A stretch of 64,000 bases of DNA from Stutzerimonas nitrititolerans. GTDB taxonomy: Bacteria > Pseudomonadota > Gammaproteobacteria > Pseudomonadales > Pseudomonadaceae. The position numbers and the translations under genes are program-made. Within the stretch, counting starts at the first letter, position 1, and each line of letters begins with the position of its first letter. The stretch lies in the NCBI RefSeq assembly GCF_003696285.1, contig NZ_RFFL01000002.1, positions 124,001 through 188,000 of the forward strand. Direction: 5' to 3'. The notes below the pieces were generated by a model, which was not told the DNA's origin, did no database searches, and saw only the letters and a list, made by a program, of their open reading frames with translations. Positions 27,013 through 41,020 of this stretch are shown here, one piece after another.

Positions 27013-28323
27013 ATGCGCGCCCGCCAAGCCGCCATTCACAGCGAAGATCACCCGGCCTCCTACTACGCCGCCAGCATCAACCGGCCGTTCGAGCTGCCTC
27101 GCCTGGAGGGTGAGCAGACGGCCGATGTCTGCATCGTCGGCGGCGGTTTTACCGGACTCAATACCGCGATCGAACTGGCCGAGCGCGGTCTGTCGGTGGT
27201 CTTGCTCGAGGCACGGCGTATCGGCTGGGGCGCCAGCGGTCGCAACGGCGGCCAGCTGATTCGCGGAGTGGGCCACGACGTCGAGCAGTTCGCCCCGGTG
27301 ATCGGCGAAGACGGCGTGGACGCGCTCAAGCGAATGGGCTTCGAGGCCGTCGAGATCGTCCGCCAGCGCATCGAGCGCTACGGCATCGACTGCGATCTGA
27401 CCTGGGGCTACTGCGACCTGGCGACCAAACCGCGACACCTGGACAACTTCGAGGAGGAGTATGCCGATCTCCAGCGCCTCGGCTACCCCCATCCGTTGCG
27501 ACAGATCGCCAAGGCCGACCTCCACGAAGTGATTGGCTCTGAGCGCTACTTGGGCGGGCTGTTAGACCCCGGTTCGGGCCACCTGCATCCACTCAACCTG
27601 GCCCTGGGCGAGGCCGCCGCGGCGCAGACGCTGGGCGTGCGTCTGTACGAACACTCCGCCGCCGAACGGATCGACTACGGCGCCGAGATTCGCGTCCGCA
27701 CCGCAACCGGCACGGTACGCGCCCGGCAGCTGGTGCTCGCCTGCAATGCCTATCTCGGCCAGTTGCATCCGCAGCTGGCGGGCAAGGTACTGCCCGCCGG
27801 CAGCTACATCATCGCCACCGAGCCGCTGCCCGAAACGCTCTGCCGGGAGCTGCTGCCGCTGAACAGCGCCGTCTGCGATCAGCGCGTGGCGCTAGACTAC
27901 TTTCGCCTCTCGGCAGACCGCCGGCTGCTGTTCGGTGGCGCCTGCCACTACTCGGGACGCGACCCCAGCGACATCACCGCCTACATGCGACCGAAGATGC
28001 TCGAGGTGTTCCCGCAACTGGCGAGCGTCGGCATCGACTATCAGTGGGGCGGGATGATCGGCATCGGCGCCAACCGCCTGCCGCAGATCGGCCGGCTCGC
28101 CGAACAGCCCAACGTCTACTTCGCCCAGGCCTACGCCGGCCATGGCCTGAACGCCACGCACCTGGCCGGTCGGCTGCTGGGCGAAGCCATCAGCGGGCAG
28201 CTCGACGGTCGCTTCGACCTGTTCGCCAGGGTGCCGCACCCGACCTTCCCCGGCGGCCGCCTGCTGCGCTCGCCGCTGCTGGCGCTGGGCATGCTCTGGT
28301 ACCGGCTCAAGGACAGATTCTGA
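27013..28323 (+). CDS. FAD-dependent oxidoreductase (PuuB/PauB-like gamma-glutamylpolyamine oxidase)
   Basis: A 436-residue DAO-family flavoenzyme. The dinucleotide site is VCIVGGGFTGLNTAIELAERG (about residues 37-57), followed by ARRIGWGASGRNGGQL, typical of the PuuB/OrdL group. The C-terminal FAD contact is YAGHGLNATHLAGRLL. The group oxidises gamma-glutamylated putrescine and related amines. With pauR 2.6 kb away this function is likely, though not shown. The ATG at 27013 follows CAGGAGC. Confidence 0.82.
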   Translation: MRARQAAIHSEDHPASYYAASINRPFELPRLEGEQTADVCIVGGGFTGLNTAIELAERGLSVVLLEARRIGWGASGRNGGQLIRGVGHDVEQFAPVIGEDGVDALKRMGFEAVEIVRQRIERYGIDCDLTWGYCDLATKPRHLDNFEEEYADLQRLGYPHPLRQIAKADLHEVIGSERYLGGLLDPGSGHLHPLNLALGEAAAAQTLGVRLYEHSAAERIDYGAEIRVRTATGTVRARQLVLACNAYLGQLHPQLAGKVLPAGSYIIATEPLPETLCRELLPLNSAVCDQRVALDYFRLSADRRLLFGGACHYSGRDPSDITAYMRPKMLEVFPQLASVGIDYQWGGMIGIGANRLPQIGRLAEQPNVYFAQAYAGHGLNATHLAGRLLGEAISGQLDGRFDLFARVPHPTFPGGRLLRSPLLALGMLWYRLKDRF

Positions 28324-28365
28324 ATTCCGCCGTCGCGCTGACGTCCAACTGCCAAGAAGAAACGT

Positions 28366-28419
28366 TAGGGTCTGTTCCCGTTTCGACGCAATCGGCGTAC
28401 GAAACGGGCGCAGATCCCA
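28366..28419. mobile_element. 54-bp derivative of the AGGGTCTGTT element
   Basis: It starts TAGGGTCTGTTCCCGTTTCG and ends CGAAACGGGCGCAGATCCCA, with only about 14 bases between. These are the two ends of the roughly 268-base elements at 44732 and 51283, brought together by an internal deletion. The right end touches the AGGAG that serves the next gene. Confidence 0.7.
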
Positions 28420-28434
28420 GGAGTGTCCTTGCGC

Positions 28435-29979
28435 ATGCGTCTGCTGCTCTTGACGGTGCTGTTGCTGGCAGGCTGCGCCACCCAGGTCGTGCCTCGCCCT
28501 ACCTCTTACGCCCTGCCGGCCCATGACTCGCCGCTGGCTTCGCGGCTGCGCGAGCTGGCGGCGGAACGATCACCGGGGCATTCGGGATTTCGACTGCTGT
28601 CGGCCAGCAACGAAGCCTTCGCCGCACGGATGAAGATGATTCGCGCGGCGCAGGTCAGCCTCGACGTGCAGTACTACATCGTTCATGACGGCCTGACCAC
28701 GCGCGCGCTGGTCAACGAACTTCTCGAGGCGGCCGATCGCAGCGTGCGCGTGCGGGTACTGCTGGACGACCTCACCAGCGACGGCAGCGACTACCAGATC
28801 GCCACGCTGGCTGCGCACCCGAACGTCCTGATTCGCGTCTTCAACCCTCTCCACCTGGGCCGCAGCAACATCCTCACCCGCTCGCTGGGCCGCCTGCTGA
28901 ACCTATCGCAGCAACACCGGCGCATGCACAACAAGCTGATACTCGCCGACGGCAGCCTGGCCATCGTCGGCGGGCGCAATCTGGGTGACGAATATTTCGA
29001 TGCCGACCAGACGCTGAACTTCACCGACATCGACCTGCTGGGCGCGGGGCCGGTCGCCGCGCAACTGGCCATCAGCTTCGATCAGTACTGGAACCATTCG
29101 CTCAGCGTGCCGATTCAGCAATTCCTGCGCCGCCCACCAAGCGTCGACGAACTGGCCGAAGCCCGACGGCAGCTGGACGATTACCTGGAAACCGAACGCG
29201 CGCGCGGCGATCCGCGTTACCGCAAGCTGCTGGTCGAGCAGCGCCAGACGACGCTCGACCAATGGCTGCGCGAGCTGACCTGGGCGCCCAGCGAAGCGCT
29301 CTGGGATCATCCGGACAAGATCAGCGCCGAGGGCATGCCCGACCCGTCGCTGCTGCTGACCAGCCAACTGCAACCCACCCTGGACAATGTGCGCCAGGAG
29401 CTGACGCTGGTTTCGGCCTATTTCGTGCCCACCGACGAGGGCGTCGACTACTTCGCCCGACTGGCCGAGGCCGACGTCGATATCCAGGTGCTGACCAACT
29501 CCCTGGAAGCCACCGATGTACCGGCGGTGCATGGCGGCTACGCGCCCTATCGCCACGAACTCCTGCGCCTGGGCGTGCGCCTGTTCGAACTGCGCCGGCA
29601 ACCGGACCAGGAAGCCCGCTTCAGCCTCAGCGGCGACTCGGAGTCCAGCCTGCACAGCAAGGCCGCCATATTCGACCGCCAATCGGTGTTTCTCGGCTCG
29701 CTCAACTTCGATCCGCGTTCGGTACTGTGGAATACCGAGGTGGGCATCCTGGTACATAGCCCGGAGCTGGCCAGCGAAGCCCATCAGCTGACGCTGGAAG
29801 GCACCGCGCCCGCCATCAGCTATGAGGTCCGCCTGATCGAAACGGACGGCCGGGAGCGGCTGATCTGGATCGCCGAGGATCACGGCCGGCGCGTGGTCCT
29901 GCACAAGGAGCCTGGCGGCCTGTGGCGACGCCTCAACGCCTGGATAGCGGATGTCATCGGCCTGGAGCGAATGCTTTAA
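28435..29979 (+). CDS. Phospholipase D-family lipoprotein
   Basis: A 514-residue exported lipoprotein: lipobox LLLAGCAT with Cys at about residue 13. Two HKD motifs are present, HNKLILADGSLAIVGGRN in the first half and HSKAAIFDRQSVFLGSLN in the second, as in cardiolipin synthases and related phosphatidyltransferases. It probably acts on phospholipids from the periplasm. ATG 28435 is chosen; GTG 28423 and TTG 28429 in the same frame are possible, and CAGGAG (28417-28422) is better spaced for the latter. The leader contains the end of a 54-base mobile-element remnant. Confidence 0.85.
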   Translation: MRLLLLTVLLLAGCATQVVPRPTSYALPAHDSPLASRLRELAAERSPGHSGFRLLSASNEAFAARMKMIRAAQVSLDVQYYIVHDGLTTRALVNELLEAADRSVRVRVLLDDLTSDGSDYQIATLAAHPNVLIRVFNPLHLGRSNILTRSLGRLLNLSQQHRRMHNKLILADGSLAIVGGRNLGDEYFDADQTLNFTDIDLLGAGPVAAQLAISFDQYWNHSLSVPIQQFLRRPPSVDELAEARRQLDDYLETERARGDPRYRKLLVEQRQTTLDQWLRELTWAPSEALWDHPDKISAEGMPDPSLLLTSQLQPTLDNVRQELTLVSAYFVPTDEGVDYFARLAEADVDIQVLTNSLEATDVPAVHGGYAPYRHELLRLGVRLFELRRQPDQEARFSLSGDSESSLHSKAAIFDRQSVFLGSLNFDPRSVLWNTEVGILVHSPELASEAHQLTLEGTAPAISYEVRLIETDGRERLIWIAEDHGRRVVLHKEPGGLWRRLNAWIADVIGLERML

Positions 29980-30127
29980 GCCACGCCATTTGCGCCAAAG
30001 ATCAAGTTTTTTCCGCCGACGCCTGCGCTTGTACGCCCCCAGAGTGATACCACTAGGCCATTGACTGACTAGTCTATCGGCCTGCCATCGGTACTTGCTT
30101 CTAATAAAAACAAAAGGGAGCGTCACC

Positions 30128-30874
30128 ATGAAACAACGCAAATGGATAGCGATGCTCATGCTCCTGGCCTGCTGGTTTCCAGGGCTGGCCAGCAACGCCC
30201 AGGCGCAAGAACTCAACGCCCTGGAACGCATGCAGATCCACGCCAACCGCGCGACCAGCAGCCTGCTGCTGTATCGCGGCGAAGGCTTCCAGAAGGCCCA
30301 CCTGCAACGCCTGGAAAGCGACATCCAGGCCCTCGATACGGCGCTACGAAGCTTTCCCTCCGCCAACGCCGAGCTGCTTGCACAGCATGCCGAGTTGACG
30401 GCCAAGCTCCGCGAAGGCGCCGCCTTCGGCTATCAGGAGGACGACATGCCCTGGGGCTGGCCCTTGCAGATGAGCAAGGCGCTGCGGGACTTCCTTACCG
30501 CCGTGCGCAGTCAGCAGGGCGCCGACATGAAGGCGGAGCTACCCGCCAAGGTCGAATACCTCGCCGTGCAGTACCTCAGCCGCGCCTATGTCGGCTCCTT
30601 CGAAACCGCGCGCGAGCAACCCGAGACCTACCTCGGCCAGGACGAACGCAGCCTGGTGCCTTCCATCGACGAACAGCTCAGCCAGCTCGACAGCGCCGCG
30701 AACCCGGCCGTCGCTCAGTTGAAGACCCGCTGGGAGTTTCTGAAAGTTGCGCTGGAGGACATGAACAGCGGCAACAATAGCTTCAATACCGCCTCCGGCC
30801 GCCCCTTCGCGCCGATCACGGTCGACCGGCACGCACGCAGCCTGAGCAATCAATGGATGGCGCTGTCACCCTGA
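30128..30874 (+). CDS. Secreted protein of unknown function
   Basis: A 248-residue protein with a clear Sec signal peptide ([16 protein letters not shown]..., cleavage near NAQAQE, residue 27). The rest is mostly helical and charged. No catalytic motif is recognised. [25 protein letters not shown] just after the signal suggests a periplasmic helical bundle. A GGGAG lies 8 bases before ATG 30128. Its 3' end overlaps the convergent chemoreceptor gene by 25 bases. No function is proposed. Confidence 0.75.
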   Translation: MKQRKWIAMLMLLACWFPGLASNAQAQELNALERMQIHANRATSSLLLYRGEGFQKAHLQRLESDIQALDTALRSFPSANAELLAQHAELTAKLREGAAFGYQEDDMPWGWPLQMSKALRDFLTAVRSQQGADMKAELPAKVEYLAVQYLSRAYVGSFETAREQPETYLGQDERSLVPSIDEQLSQLDSAANPAVAQLKTRWEFLKVALEDMNSGNNSFNTASGRPFAPITVDRHARSLSNQWMALSP

Positions 30875-32451
30875 GCGATGACCGAGTCCTCGGGGCGATA
30901 GCCCAGGCGCAGGCCGCCCCAGTGCCGACCCCGAACCATGATCGGCACCGAAAGGTCATGCATCAGCTCGCCGGTATCGCGACTGTAGGTCTGCAAGAGC
31001 AACCTGCGTTCATGGCTGCCGCAGCGCCCTCCGGTGCGATCGTTGAACAAACGCTTGCTGCGACACTTGACCCGGTCCACCTGAGGATCGCCCGTGGGTG
31101 GCGCGCTGAAGGCACGGTTATGGGTCGGCACGTAGCCTTCCGGCGTGGTGGCGATGGCGTAGACCAGCGCTTCGTGCTGCGTCAGTAGCGGCTCCTGGAT
31201 CGCCGGCAGCACCTGGTCGGCGTAGCGATCGAAACGGGTGTTGTAGCGCGTCGGGTCGGTACCCGGTTGCGCCTTGTAGTTGCGATCGAAGAGGTCGTCC
31301 AGGCTGAGCGTGCCCGCGTCGATGTCTGCCTCGAAGCGCGCCGCAATCGCCGCCGCACCCTGGCGGGCCAGGTCGTAGATGTACTGGTGATAGTCATCCA
31401 GTTGCACCTCGGCCAACTGCTCACTGGCCTGTTCCGCCTGTGCGACGAGGTTTTCGGCGGCCTGCTCCAGTTGCCGGGTCTGGACATTGCTGTCGTTGGC
31501 ATCGCCGCGCAACTGATCCAGCGCGACGAACAAGGCGGTCAAACGCTCATGATTGCTGGCGGTGCCGGACGCGATCTCGGCTACTTGAATCTCGACGTCG
31601 CCGGCCAGTTCGGCGATGCCGGTGAACTGTTCACCGATCACGGCGATCTGCTCGGCAGCCTCGTCCAGCTCACTGGCCTGACGCTGGATGTAGTCGACCA
31701 CCGCCCCGCTCTGCTCACGGATATCGCCGACCATCCGCTCCACTTCTTCCGTGGCGCTGCTGGTTCGCCCCGCCAGACTGCGAACCTCGTCGGCGACCAC
31801 CGCGAATCCCCGCCCGGCCTCCCCGGCACGCGCTGCCTCGATCGCGGCATTGAGCGCAAGCAGGTTGGTCTGGCTGGCGATGGACTGGATCACATCGGTG
31901 ATCTGGCGGATCTCGTTGGTACGGGCCGAAAGGCCGTCGATCAGTTCGCGGCTGGCCTGGGTGTTGGCACTCAGTTGCTGCATTCTTTCGATCGCCTGCT
32001 GCAACTCGGCACGCCCGCTGTCGCTGCTGCGGCGCACCGCCTCGGCGGCCTCCTGCGCCTGTTGCGCGCGCCGCGCGCTGTCCTGCTCGGTCCCTGTCAT
32101 CGCCTCGGCACCACTGGCGATCTCGCCAATTGCCGCCATCTGCGACTGCAGCTTGCGCGACAGCTGCTCGGCACTGAAGGCGACCTGTGCCGCGGACAAT
32201 GCATTGTGACAGGTGCGCCGTGACAGACTCTTGCTCAACGCGCCGAAATCCGCCGCCTGGACATCGGTGGCAGCCCCACGCTCGACAGGGTTCCACCAGG
32301 GGCCCAGCCATGGCCAGAGCGCCAGAATCGATACGGAAAGACCGATCAGCCAAAACGGCACGCCCATCCACTGGTGAAACAGCAACAATCCCAACAGGGC
32401 GGCCGCATGCAGCAGGCAGGCCCGGGGATGGCGACGGAAGGCTGGACGCAT
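30850..32451 (-). CDS. Methyl-accepting chemotaxis protein with C-terminal sensor domain
   Basis: A 533-residue chemoreceptor in an unusual order. Two membrane helices (about residues 11-27 and 32-52) are followed directly by the coiled-coil signalling region, whose hairpin tip [21 protein letters not shown] and [17 protein letters not shown] are canonical. The last 160 residues (after about 370) form a sensor-like domain with conserved [10 protein letters not shown] and [11 protein letters not shown]. There is almost no periplasmic loop, so sensing should be cytoplasmic. The ligand is unknown. Probably part of the chemotaxis array. Confidence 0.88.
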   Translation of the reverse strand: MRPAFRRHPRACLLHAAALLGLLLFHQWMGVPFWLIGLSVSILALWPWLGPWWNPVERGAATDVQAADFGALSKSLSRRTCHNALSAAQVAFSAEQLSRKLQSQMAAIGEIASGAEAMTGTEQDSARRAQQAQEAAEAVRRSSDSGRAELQQAIERMQQLSANTQASRELIDGLSARTNEIRQITDVIQSIASQTNLLALNAAIEAARAGEAGRGFAVVADEVRSLAGRTSSATEEVERMVGDIREQSGAVVDYIQRQASELDEAAEQIAVIGEQFTGIAELAGDVEIQVAEIASGTASNHERLTALFVALDQLRGDANDSNVQTRQLEQAAENLVAQAEQASEQLAEVQLDDYHQYIYDLARQGAAAIAARFEADIDAGTLSLDDLFDRNYKAQPGTDPTRYNTRFDRYADQVLPAIQEPLLTQHEALVYAIATTPEGYVPTHNRAFSAPPTGDPQVDRVKCRSKRLFNDRTGGRCGSHERRLLLQTYSRDTGELMHDLSVPIMVRGRHWGGLRLGYRPEDSVIAQGDSAIH

Positions 32452-32743
32452 TGTCGGCCCCTCTGGTTGTTATGCGTTCGCTTTTTTAACCCGCTCGGTC
32501 GTGGAAACACAGTAGCGCTTGGTAGCAACTTGCCTGTACTTCATAACCGATAGCGGCTGTTGGCGAAATTGCTGAAGCCCGCGATTGCAACGCCTTCATA
32601 TTTCGCCAAGCGAAATCCTGTTCTGCGTAATTGACCAGAAGCCTCGGTCGCTGAGAGACTGCCTCTCGCCAGACAGTGACCATCCGCGAGCACCCGCCTT
32701 GCTGGCCGCTCCGAACGACCCGCAACCGCAACGGCCTTTCCCG

Positions 32744-34084
32744 ATGATATTCCTGCTTCCTTCGGCGCTGCTCTGCGAGCTGGTTGCGCTGATCACCCGC
32801 AGCCAGGCTTTGAGCGTGGTCAGCGGTGCGCTGCTGACGTCGTTCTTCATCGGCCGCTGGCGTTCGCTGATGCCCTATCCACGGCGCCTCGGCATCATCA
32901 CGCTGGCGCTGCTGACATACTGGCTGCTGAGCGCCGAGCCCGACTGGCCACAAGGCGCGCAGTTGCTCGCTTCGGCCGCTTACTACGCGGCCTTCGTCGG
33001 CGCGTTGGGCCTGATGCACTGCCTGATCCAGCGCCTGCCTCAACTGGGCGAACTGCATCGTCTGCTGCTCGCCGGCCCGCGTCACTCGCTCTACCCCGGC
33101 TACCTGCTGAGCGCCTTCGCCATCGGTTCGATCCTCAGCTTCGGCATGCTCAACCTGCTCTGCGGGTCGCTGGAACGCCACCTGCAGCAGGGTTCTCTGG
33201 ATGAAACCCGGCGCCGCGAGGGACGTCGGGCGGTGATGGTCAGCGCGCTACGCGGCTTCGCCCTGGTGCCCTTGCTGGCGCCGACCAGCGTGGCGGTAGC
33301 CATTCTCACCCGTGAACTGCCCGGTCTGAGCTGGAACCAGTTGCTGCCGTTCGGCCTGCTTGCGGCACTGACGCTGCTGGTCGCCGGCTGGCCGGTGGAG
33401 AATCGCCGCCTGCAGCACCTGCTCGATCCGTCCCGCCCGTCGCAGCAGACCGGTGCGCCTGGCAAACAGCGCTTTCGCGGCCTGCTCGGCGGCTGCCTGG
33501 CCGGTATCGCCCTGATCGGCCTGCTCGCCAGCACCACCCCGCTTTCGGCAACCCAGGCCGCCATGCTGCTGGTGCCGCTCGGCGTGGCCGGCGTGATGTT
33601 GTGGCGTGATGTCCCTGTCCGCCGCATCTACACCGAGTTCAGCGATACCCTGGCCGGCATGCGTAACGAGGTATTCATCTTCGCCTGCTCGGCGGTGCTC
33701 GCAGGCCTGGTCGCAGATCTGCTGCCGGTAGGGCACCTGGCCGTGCATCTCGACGCAACGCCGCTTGCGCTCTTCATCCTTGGCGCGCTGGGTGCCCTGT
33801 CGATCATCGTCCTGGCGTTGCTCGGCGTCGCGCCGATCATCTCGCTCAACCTCGGCGCCGCCTTCCTGGCCCAGCTCGCCGGCCAGGGCGTACCGGTGCT
33901 GCAACCGGCGCTGGCCCTGCTCATCGGGTTCTCCCTCGCCATGCTGCTGTCGCCCTATGGTCCCTCGGCGCTGCTGCTGGCCCGACATGCGCAGCTGTCG
34001 CCCTGGCGCATCGCCTTCGACTGGAACGGCCGGTTCGTGCTGATGGTGATCGGCCCGCTGCTGCTGATTCCGCTGCTGGCCTGA
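32744..34084 (+). CDS. Polytopic membrane protein of unknown function
   Basis: A 446-residue inner-membrane protein with about eleven to twelve hydrophobic segments spread along its length. No ATPase or transporter signature is recognised with confidence. The pattern (GVAPIISLNLGAAFLAQLAG, LLSPYGPSALLLARHAQLSPWR near the end) recalls permease folds of the citrate/TRAP-large-subunit kind. ATG 32744 is the first start that gives a hydrophobic N-terminus. Its stop abuts the radC stop directly (34084/34085). Confidence 0.72.
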   Translation: MIFLLPSALLCELVALITRSQALSVVSGALLTSFFIGRWRSLMPYPRRLGIITLALLTYWLLSAEPDWPQGAQLLASAAYYAAFVGALGLMHCLIQRLPQLGELHRLLLAGPRHSLYPGYLLSAFAIGSILSFGMLNLLCGSLERHLQQGSLDETRRREGRRAVMVSALRGFALVPLLAPTSVAVAILTRELPGLSWNQLLPFGLLAALTLLVAGWPVENRRLQHLLDPSRPSQQTGAPGKQRFRGLLGGCLAGIALIGLLASTTPLSATQAAMLLVPLGVAGVMLWRDVPVRRIYTEFSDTLAGMRNEVFIFACSAVLAGLVADLLPVGHLAVHLDATPLALFILGALGALSIIVLALLGVAPIISLNLGAAFLAQLAGQGVPVLQPALALLIGFSLAMLLSPYGPSALLLARHAQLSPWRIAFDWNGRFVLMVIGPLLLIPLLA

Positions 34085-34759
34085 TCAGATCCAACCGTAC
34101 TCGGCCATGGACAACGGCTCGCCATCGCCGACGATGAAATGATCGAGCACGCGCACATCGATGTAGGCCAGCGCATCCTTGAGACGCTGGGTCAGTTGCC
34201 GATCCGCCTGGCTCGGTTCGGCGACACCGGAGGGATGGTTGTGCGTCAGGATCACCGCCGCCGCATTCTGCGCCAGCGCGCGCTTGACCACCTGCCTGGG
34301 GTAGACGCTGGCACCGTCGATGGTGCCCTGAAACAGCACCTCGAACGCCAGCACGCGGTGCTTGGAATCGAGGAACAGGCAGCCGAACAGTTCGTGCGGC
34401 TCGTGCCGCAGTCGCGCCTTGAGGTAGTCGCGAACCGCCTGCGGGCTTTCCAGCGCCGAATCGCGCCGGATACGCTCGGCCAGGTGCCGCCGGGCCATCT
34501 CCAGCACGGCCTGCAGCTGGGCGAACTTGGCCGGACCAAGCCCCAGATGCTGGCTGAACTGCGGCAGATCGGCTTCCAGCAACGCGCGCAGGCTGCCGAA
34601 CTCGCTCAGCAACTGGCGCGCCAGGTCCACCGCGCTCTTGCCGGCCACCCCGGTACGCAGGAATATCGCCAGCAATTCGGCGTCGGAAAGCGCGAACGCG
34701 CCCTGTTCGAGAAGCTTTTCCCGCGGCCGTTCCGCCGCCGGCCAGTTACGAATGCTCAT
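34085..34759 (-). CDS. radC: RadC family protein (JAB/MPN domain)
   Basis: A 224-residue RadC/YeeS-type protein. The N-terminal helix-hairpin-helix region covers about residues 1-100 ([29 protein letters not shown]). The C-terminal JAMM metal site is [18 protein letters not shown] role in DNA repair was once proposed but is doubtful. ATG 34759 follows GGAGG. Divergent from coaBC, as in most proteobacteria. Confidence 0.92.
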   Translation of the reverse strand: MSIRNWPAAERPREKLLEQGAFALSDAELLAIFLRTGVAGKSAVDLARQLLSEFGSLRALLEADLPQFSQHLGLGPAKFAQLQAVLEMARRHLAERIRRDSALESPQAVRDYLKARLRHEPHELFGCLFLDSKHRVLAFEVLFQGTIDGASVYPRQVVKRALAQNAAAVILTHNHPSGVAEPSQADRQLTQRLKDALAYIDVRVLDHFIVGDGEPLSMAEYGWI

Positions 34760-34878
34760 GTTTCCTCCCTGTCGAGCAGGCCCTATTTCCATATGGGCGC
34801 TGTGCTATCTTAGCGGCCTTTTTTCGACGGTGGCCGGCCACGGCCGGAACCAGTTCTCACCCGCAACAAGGCAGGCCT

Positions 34879-36093
34879 ATGCAGCGGCTTTATCGTAAAC
34901 GCATCGTCCTGGGCGTCGGCGGCGGCATCGCCGCGTACAAGAGTGCCGAGCTGGTTCGCCGGCTCCGCGACCAGGGTGCGGAAGTCCGGGTGGTGATGAC
35001 CCAGGGCGGTCGCGAATTCATCACCCCGCTGACGCTCCAGGCGCTCTCCGGCCACCCGGTCCATCTCGACCTGCTCGATCCGGCGGCCGAAGCGGCGATG
35101 GGGCATATCGAGCTGGCGCGCTGGGCCGACCTGATCCTGGTCGCTCCGGCTACCGCCGATCTCATGGCACGCCTGGCCCAGGGCATCGCCAACGACCTGC
35201 TGACCACGCTGGTGCTGGCCACCAACGCGCCCGTGGCACTGGCGCCGGCGATGAACCAGGCAATGTGGGCCGACCCGGCCACTCAGGCCAACCGCCAACT
35301 GCTCGAGCAGCGCGGCATTCGCCTGTTCGGCCCCGCCTCGGGCAGCCAGGCCTGTGGCGACATCGGCCCGGGACGCATGCTCGAAGCCGAACAACTGGCC
35401 CAGGCCGCCGCCGATTGTTTCGAGCGCAACCTGCTCACCGGCCGGCACATGCTGATCACCGCCGGGCCGACCCAGGAAAACATCGATCCGGTGCGCTACA
35501 TCACCAACCACAGCTCCGGCAAGATGGGCTTCGCCCTGGCCGAGGCCGCTGCCGAGGCGGGCGCGCGCGTGACCCTGGTCGCCGGGCCGGTCTTCCTGCC
35601 GAGCCCCGATCGCGTCCAGCGCATCGACGTGGTCAGCGCCCGCGACATGCTCGCGGCCTGCGAAGCGGCAATGCCGTGCGATCTGTTCGTTGCCGCCGCG
35701 GCGGTCGCTGACTATCGCCCCGAGGTGATTGCCCCGCACAAGCTCAAGAAAGACCCCACCACCGGTGATGGCCTGCTCCTGCAGATGGTGCGCAACCCCG
35801 ACATCCTCGCCACGCTCGCGGGGCGCCCGGACCGGCCCTTCAGCGTCGGCTTCGCCGCCGAAACCGAGAACCTGCTGCAGTACGCCACGCGCAAGCTGCG
35901 CGACAAGAACCTCGACCTGATCGTCGCCAACGATGTGGCCAACCCCAGCATCGGCTTCAACAGCGAGGAGAACGCGGTCACCGTGATCGACCGTCAGCAG
36001 CACGAAACCCGCTTCAGCCAGGCCAGCAAGGGCCATATCGCCCGCCAGTTGGTCGCCTTCATCGCCGACCGTTACCATCAGGCCCGAGCCTAA
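34879..36093 (+). CDS. coaBC: Bifunctional phosphopantothenoylcysteine decarboxylase / synthetase CoaBC (Dfp)
   Basis: A 404-residue coenzyme A enzyme that couples 4'-phosphopantothenate to cysteine with CTP and then decarboxylates the product. The N-terminal flavoprotein CoaC part (residues 1-190) has [16 protein letters not shown], the [10 protein letters not shown] stretch and [14 protein letters not shown]. The CoaB part begins at [19 protein letters not shown] and has the KLKKD nucleotide-binding signature. It precedes dut by 5 bases, a conserved arrangement. Confidence 0.95.
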   Translation: MQRLYRKRIVLGVGGGIAAYKSAELVRRLRDQGAEVRVVMTQGGREFITPLTLQALSGHPVHLDLLDPAAEAAMGHIELARWADLILVAPATADLMARLAQGIANDLLTTLVLATNAPVALAPAMNQAMWADPATQANRQLLEQRGIRLFGPASGSQACGDIGPGRMLEAEQLAQAAADCFERNLLTGRHMLITAGPTQENIDPVRYITNHSSGKMGFALAEAAAEAGARVTLVAGPVFLPSPDRVQRIDVVSARDMLAACEAAMPCDLFVAAAAVADYRPEVIAPHKLKKDPTTGDGLLLQMVRNPDILATLAGRPDRPFSVGFAAETENLLQYATRKLRDKNLDLIVANDVANPSIGFNSEENAVTVIDRQQHETRFSQASKGHIARQLVAFIADRYHQARA

Positions 36094-36098
36094 AGACC

Positions 36099-36554
36099 AT
36101 GCACAAACTCCAAGCCAAGATTCTCGACCCACGCCTCGGCCAGGACTTTCCCCTGCCGGCATACGCCACCCCCGGTTCCGCCGGCCTCGATCTGCGCGCC
36201 ATGCTGCAGAGCGATACCACCCTGGAACCCGGCCAGACGCTGCTGATTCCCACCGGCCTGTCGATCCACATCGCCGACCCCAGCCTGGCGGCCATGGTGC
36301 TGCCGCGTTCGGGCCTGGGCCACAAGCACGGCATCGTGCTGGGCAACCTGGTGGGGCTGATCGATTCCGACTACCAGGGCGAACTGATGGTGTCCTGCTG
36401 GAACCGCGGCCAGAGCACGTTCAGCATCGCCGTGGGCGAGCGCATCGCCCAACTGGTGCTGGTGCCGGTGGTGCAGGCGCAGTTCGAGCTGGTCGAGACA
36501 TTCTCCGACAGCCATCGCGGCGCCGGCGGTTTCGGACATTCCGGCAGCCACTGA
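36099..36554 (+). CDS. dut: dUTP diphosphatase
   Basis: A 151-residue trimeric dUTPase that makes dUMP and keeps uracil out of DNA. All five motifs are seen: [39 protein letters not shown] with the catalytic aspartate, [10 protein letters not shown], and the C-terminal [10 protein letters not shown] arm. It lies 5 bases after coaBC and 30 before algC. Confidence 0.96.
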   Translation: MHKLQAKILDPRLGQDFPLPAYATPGSAGLDLRAMLQSDTTLEPGQTLLIPTGLSIHIADPSLAAMVLPRSGLGHKHGIVLGNLVGLIDSDYQGELMVSCWNRGQSTFSIAVGERIAQLVLVPVVQAQFELVETFSDSHRGAGGFGHSGSH

Positions 36555-36584
36555 CCCCTCCATCAGGACGACCCGAGGAGCTCC

Positions 36585-40098
<3,514 letters not shown>

Positions 40099-40138
40099 GG
40101 TCGCCAGCGGTCGTTGAAACGAGCGAACTCAGCGGCCG

Positions 40139-40723
40139 CTACTGAGTGCTACCCAGCAGCTCGGCGACACGTGCCTGGTCACGGCCGAAGTTTCTTTCGG
40201 CCTCCTGACGGACCCTCAGGTAACGCTCGATATCCCGCTGCAAACTGGCCTGTTCCCTGTTCAGGTTGCCGATTTGCGTCAGCAACTGCTCGGGCACGGC
40301 ACGCCCGGCGCGCTCATGATTCGCCGCCTGGCTTTGCAGGTTGTCCTGCTGGGTACGCAGCGCCTGCAGATTGCCGCGACTGATGCCGATCACACCGTCC
40401 AGCTCTGCCAGCTTGCGCTTCTTGGCCCGCTCGACATCCTGAACACTCGCGTACAAGCGCAGCAACTGCATGTCGGAACTGGCTCGCGCCTCCGCTTCCA
40501 GCAACTGTTGGCGTTCCTTCGCCGTCGGCGCGGCACGCACCACGCGAATGACCCGCCCCTGCTCGTTGAGCACCTCGTAGCCTTTACCGATGTATTGCGG
40601 CGGAACACCATGGCGGTCCAGTACCACAACACCCTTATCGTCGACGTAGCGATACAGGTCGCCGAAGGCCAGATCCGCGCCCAGCAACCCCAGCAGCACC
40701 AGCATTCCTTTACTAATCCGCAT
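40139..40723 (-). CDS. DUF4124 domain protein with coiled coil
   Basis: A 194-residue exported protein. The signal peptide is MRISKGMLVLLGLLGADLAFG. A short DUF4124 domain follows (DLYRYVDDKGVVVLDRHGVPP, about residues 22-45), then a long coiled coil rich in Gln, Arg and Glu from about residue 75 to the end. The role is unknown. ATG 40723 is chosen because upstream reading has no signal peptide. Confidence 0.8.
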   Translation of the reverse strand: MRISKGMLVLLGLLGADLAFGDLYRYVDDKGVVVLDRHGVPPQYIGKGYEVLNEQGRVIRVVRAAPTAKERQQLLEAEARASSDMQLLRLYASVQDVERAKKRKLAELDGVIGISRGNLQALRTQQDNLQSQAANHERAGRAVPEQLLTQIGNLNREQASLQRDIERYLRVRQEAERNFGRDQARVAELLGSTQ

Positions 40724-41020
40724 AATCAACCTCTTACAGGGACCTATCGACGTTTCGCTGGGCCGCACCGCCCTGCAGGTGCGCTCTACGTACCGAAATG
40801 CTGATCCCTGCTGGCAGCATTCAGAAGTCACTTGTTGAGCCTCGAACCAGCCCGCTGCATGAAACGCGCCAGCTCGCAATAACCTGGGCGCTGGCTAACG
40901 TCACCTTCGCCCCGGATTCGCTGCCGAACCCTACGGCGAAACCTGCTCCCTACTCAGCCAAGCAAAGCAACCACCAGCTCACAAAGCAGAGCCGCCGAAC
41001 GCCACACATCCAGGTCGTCG

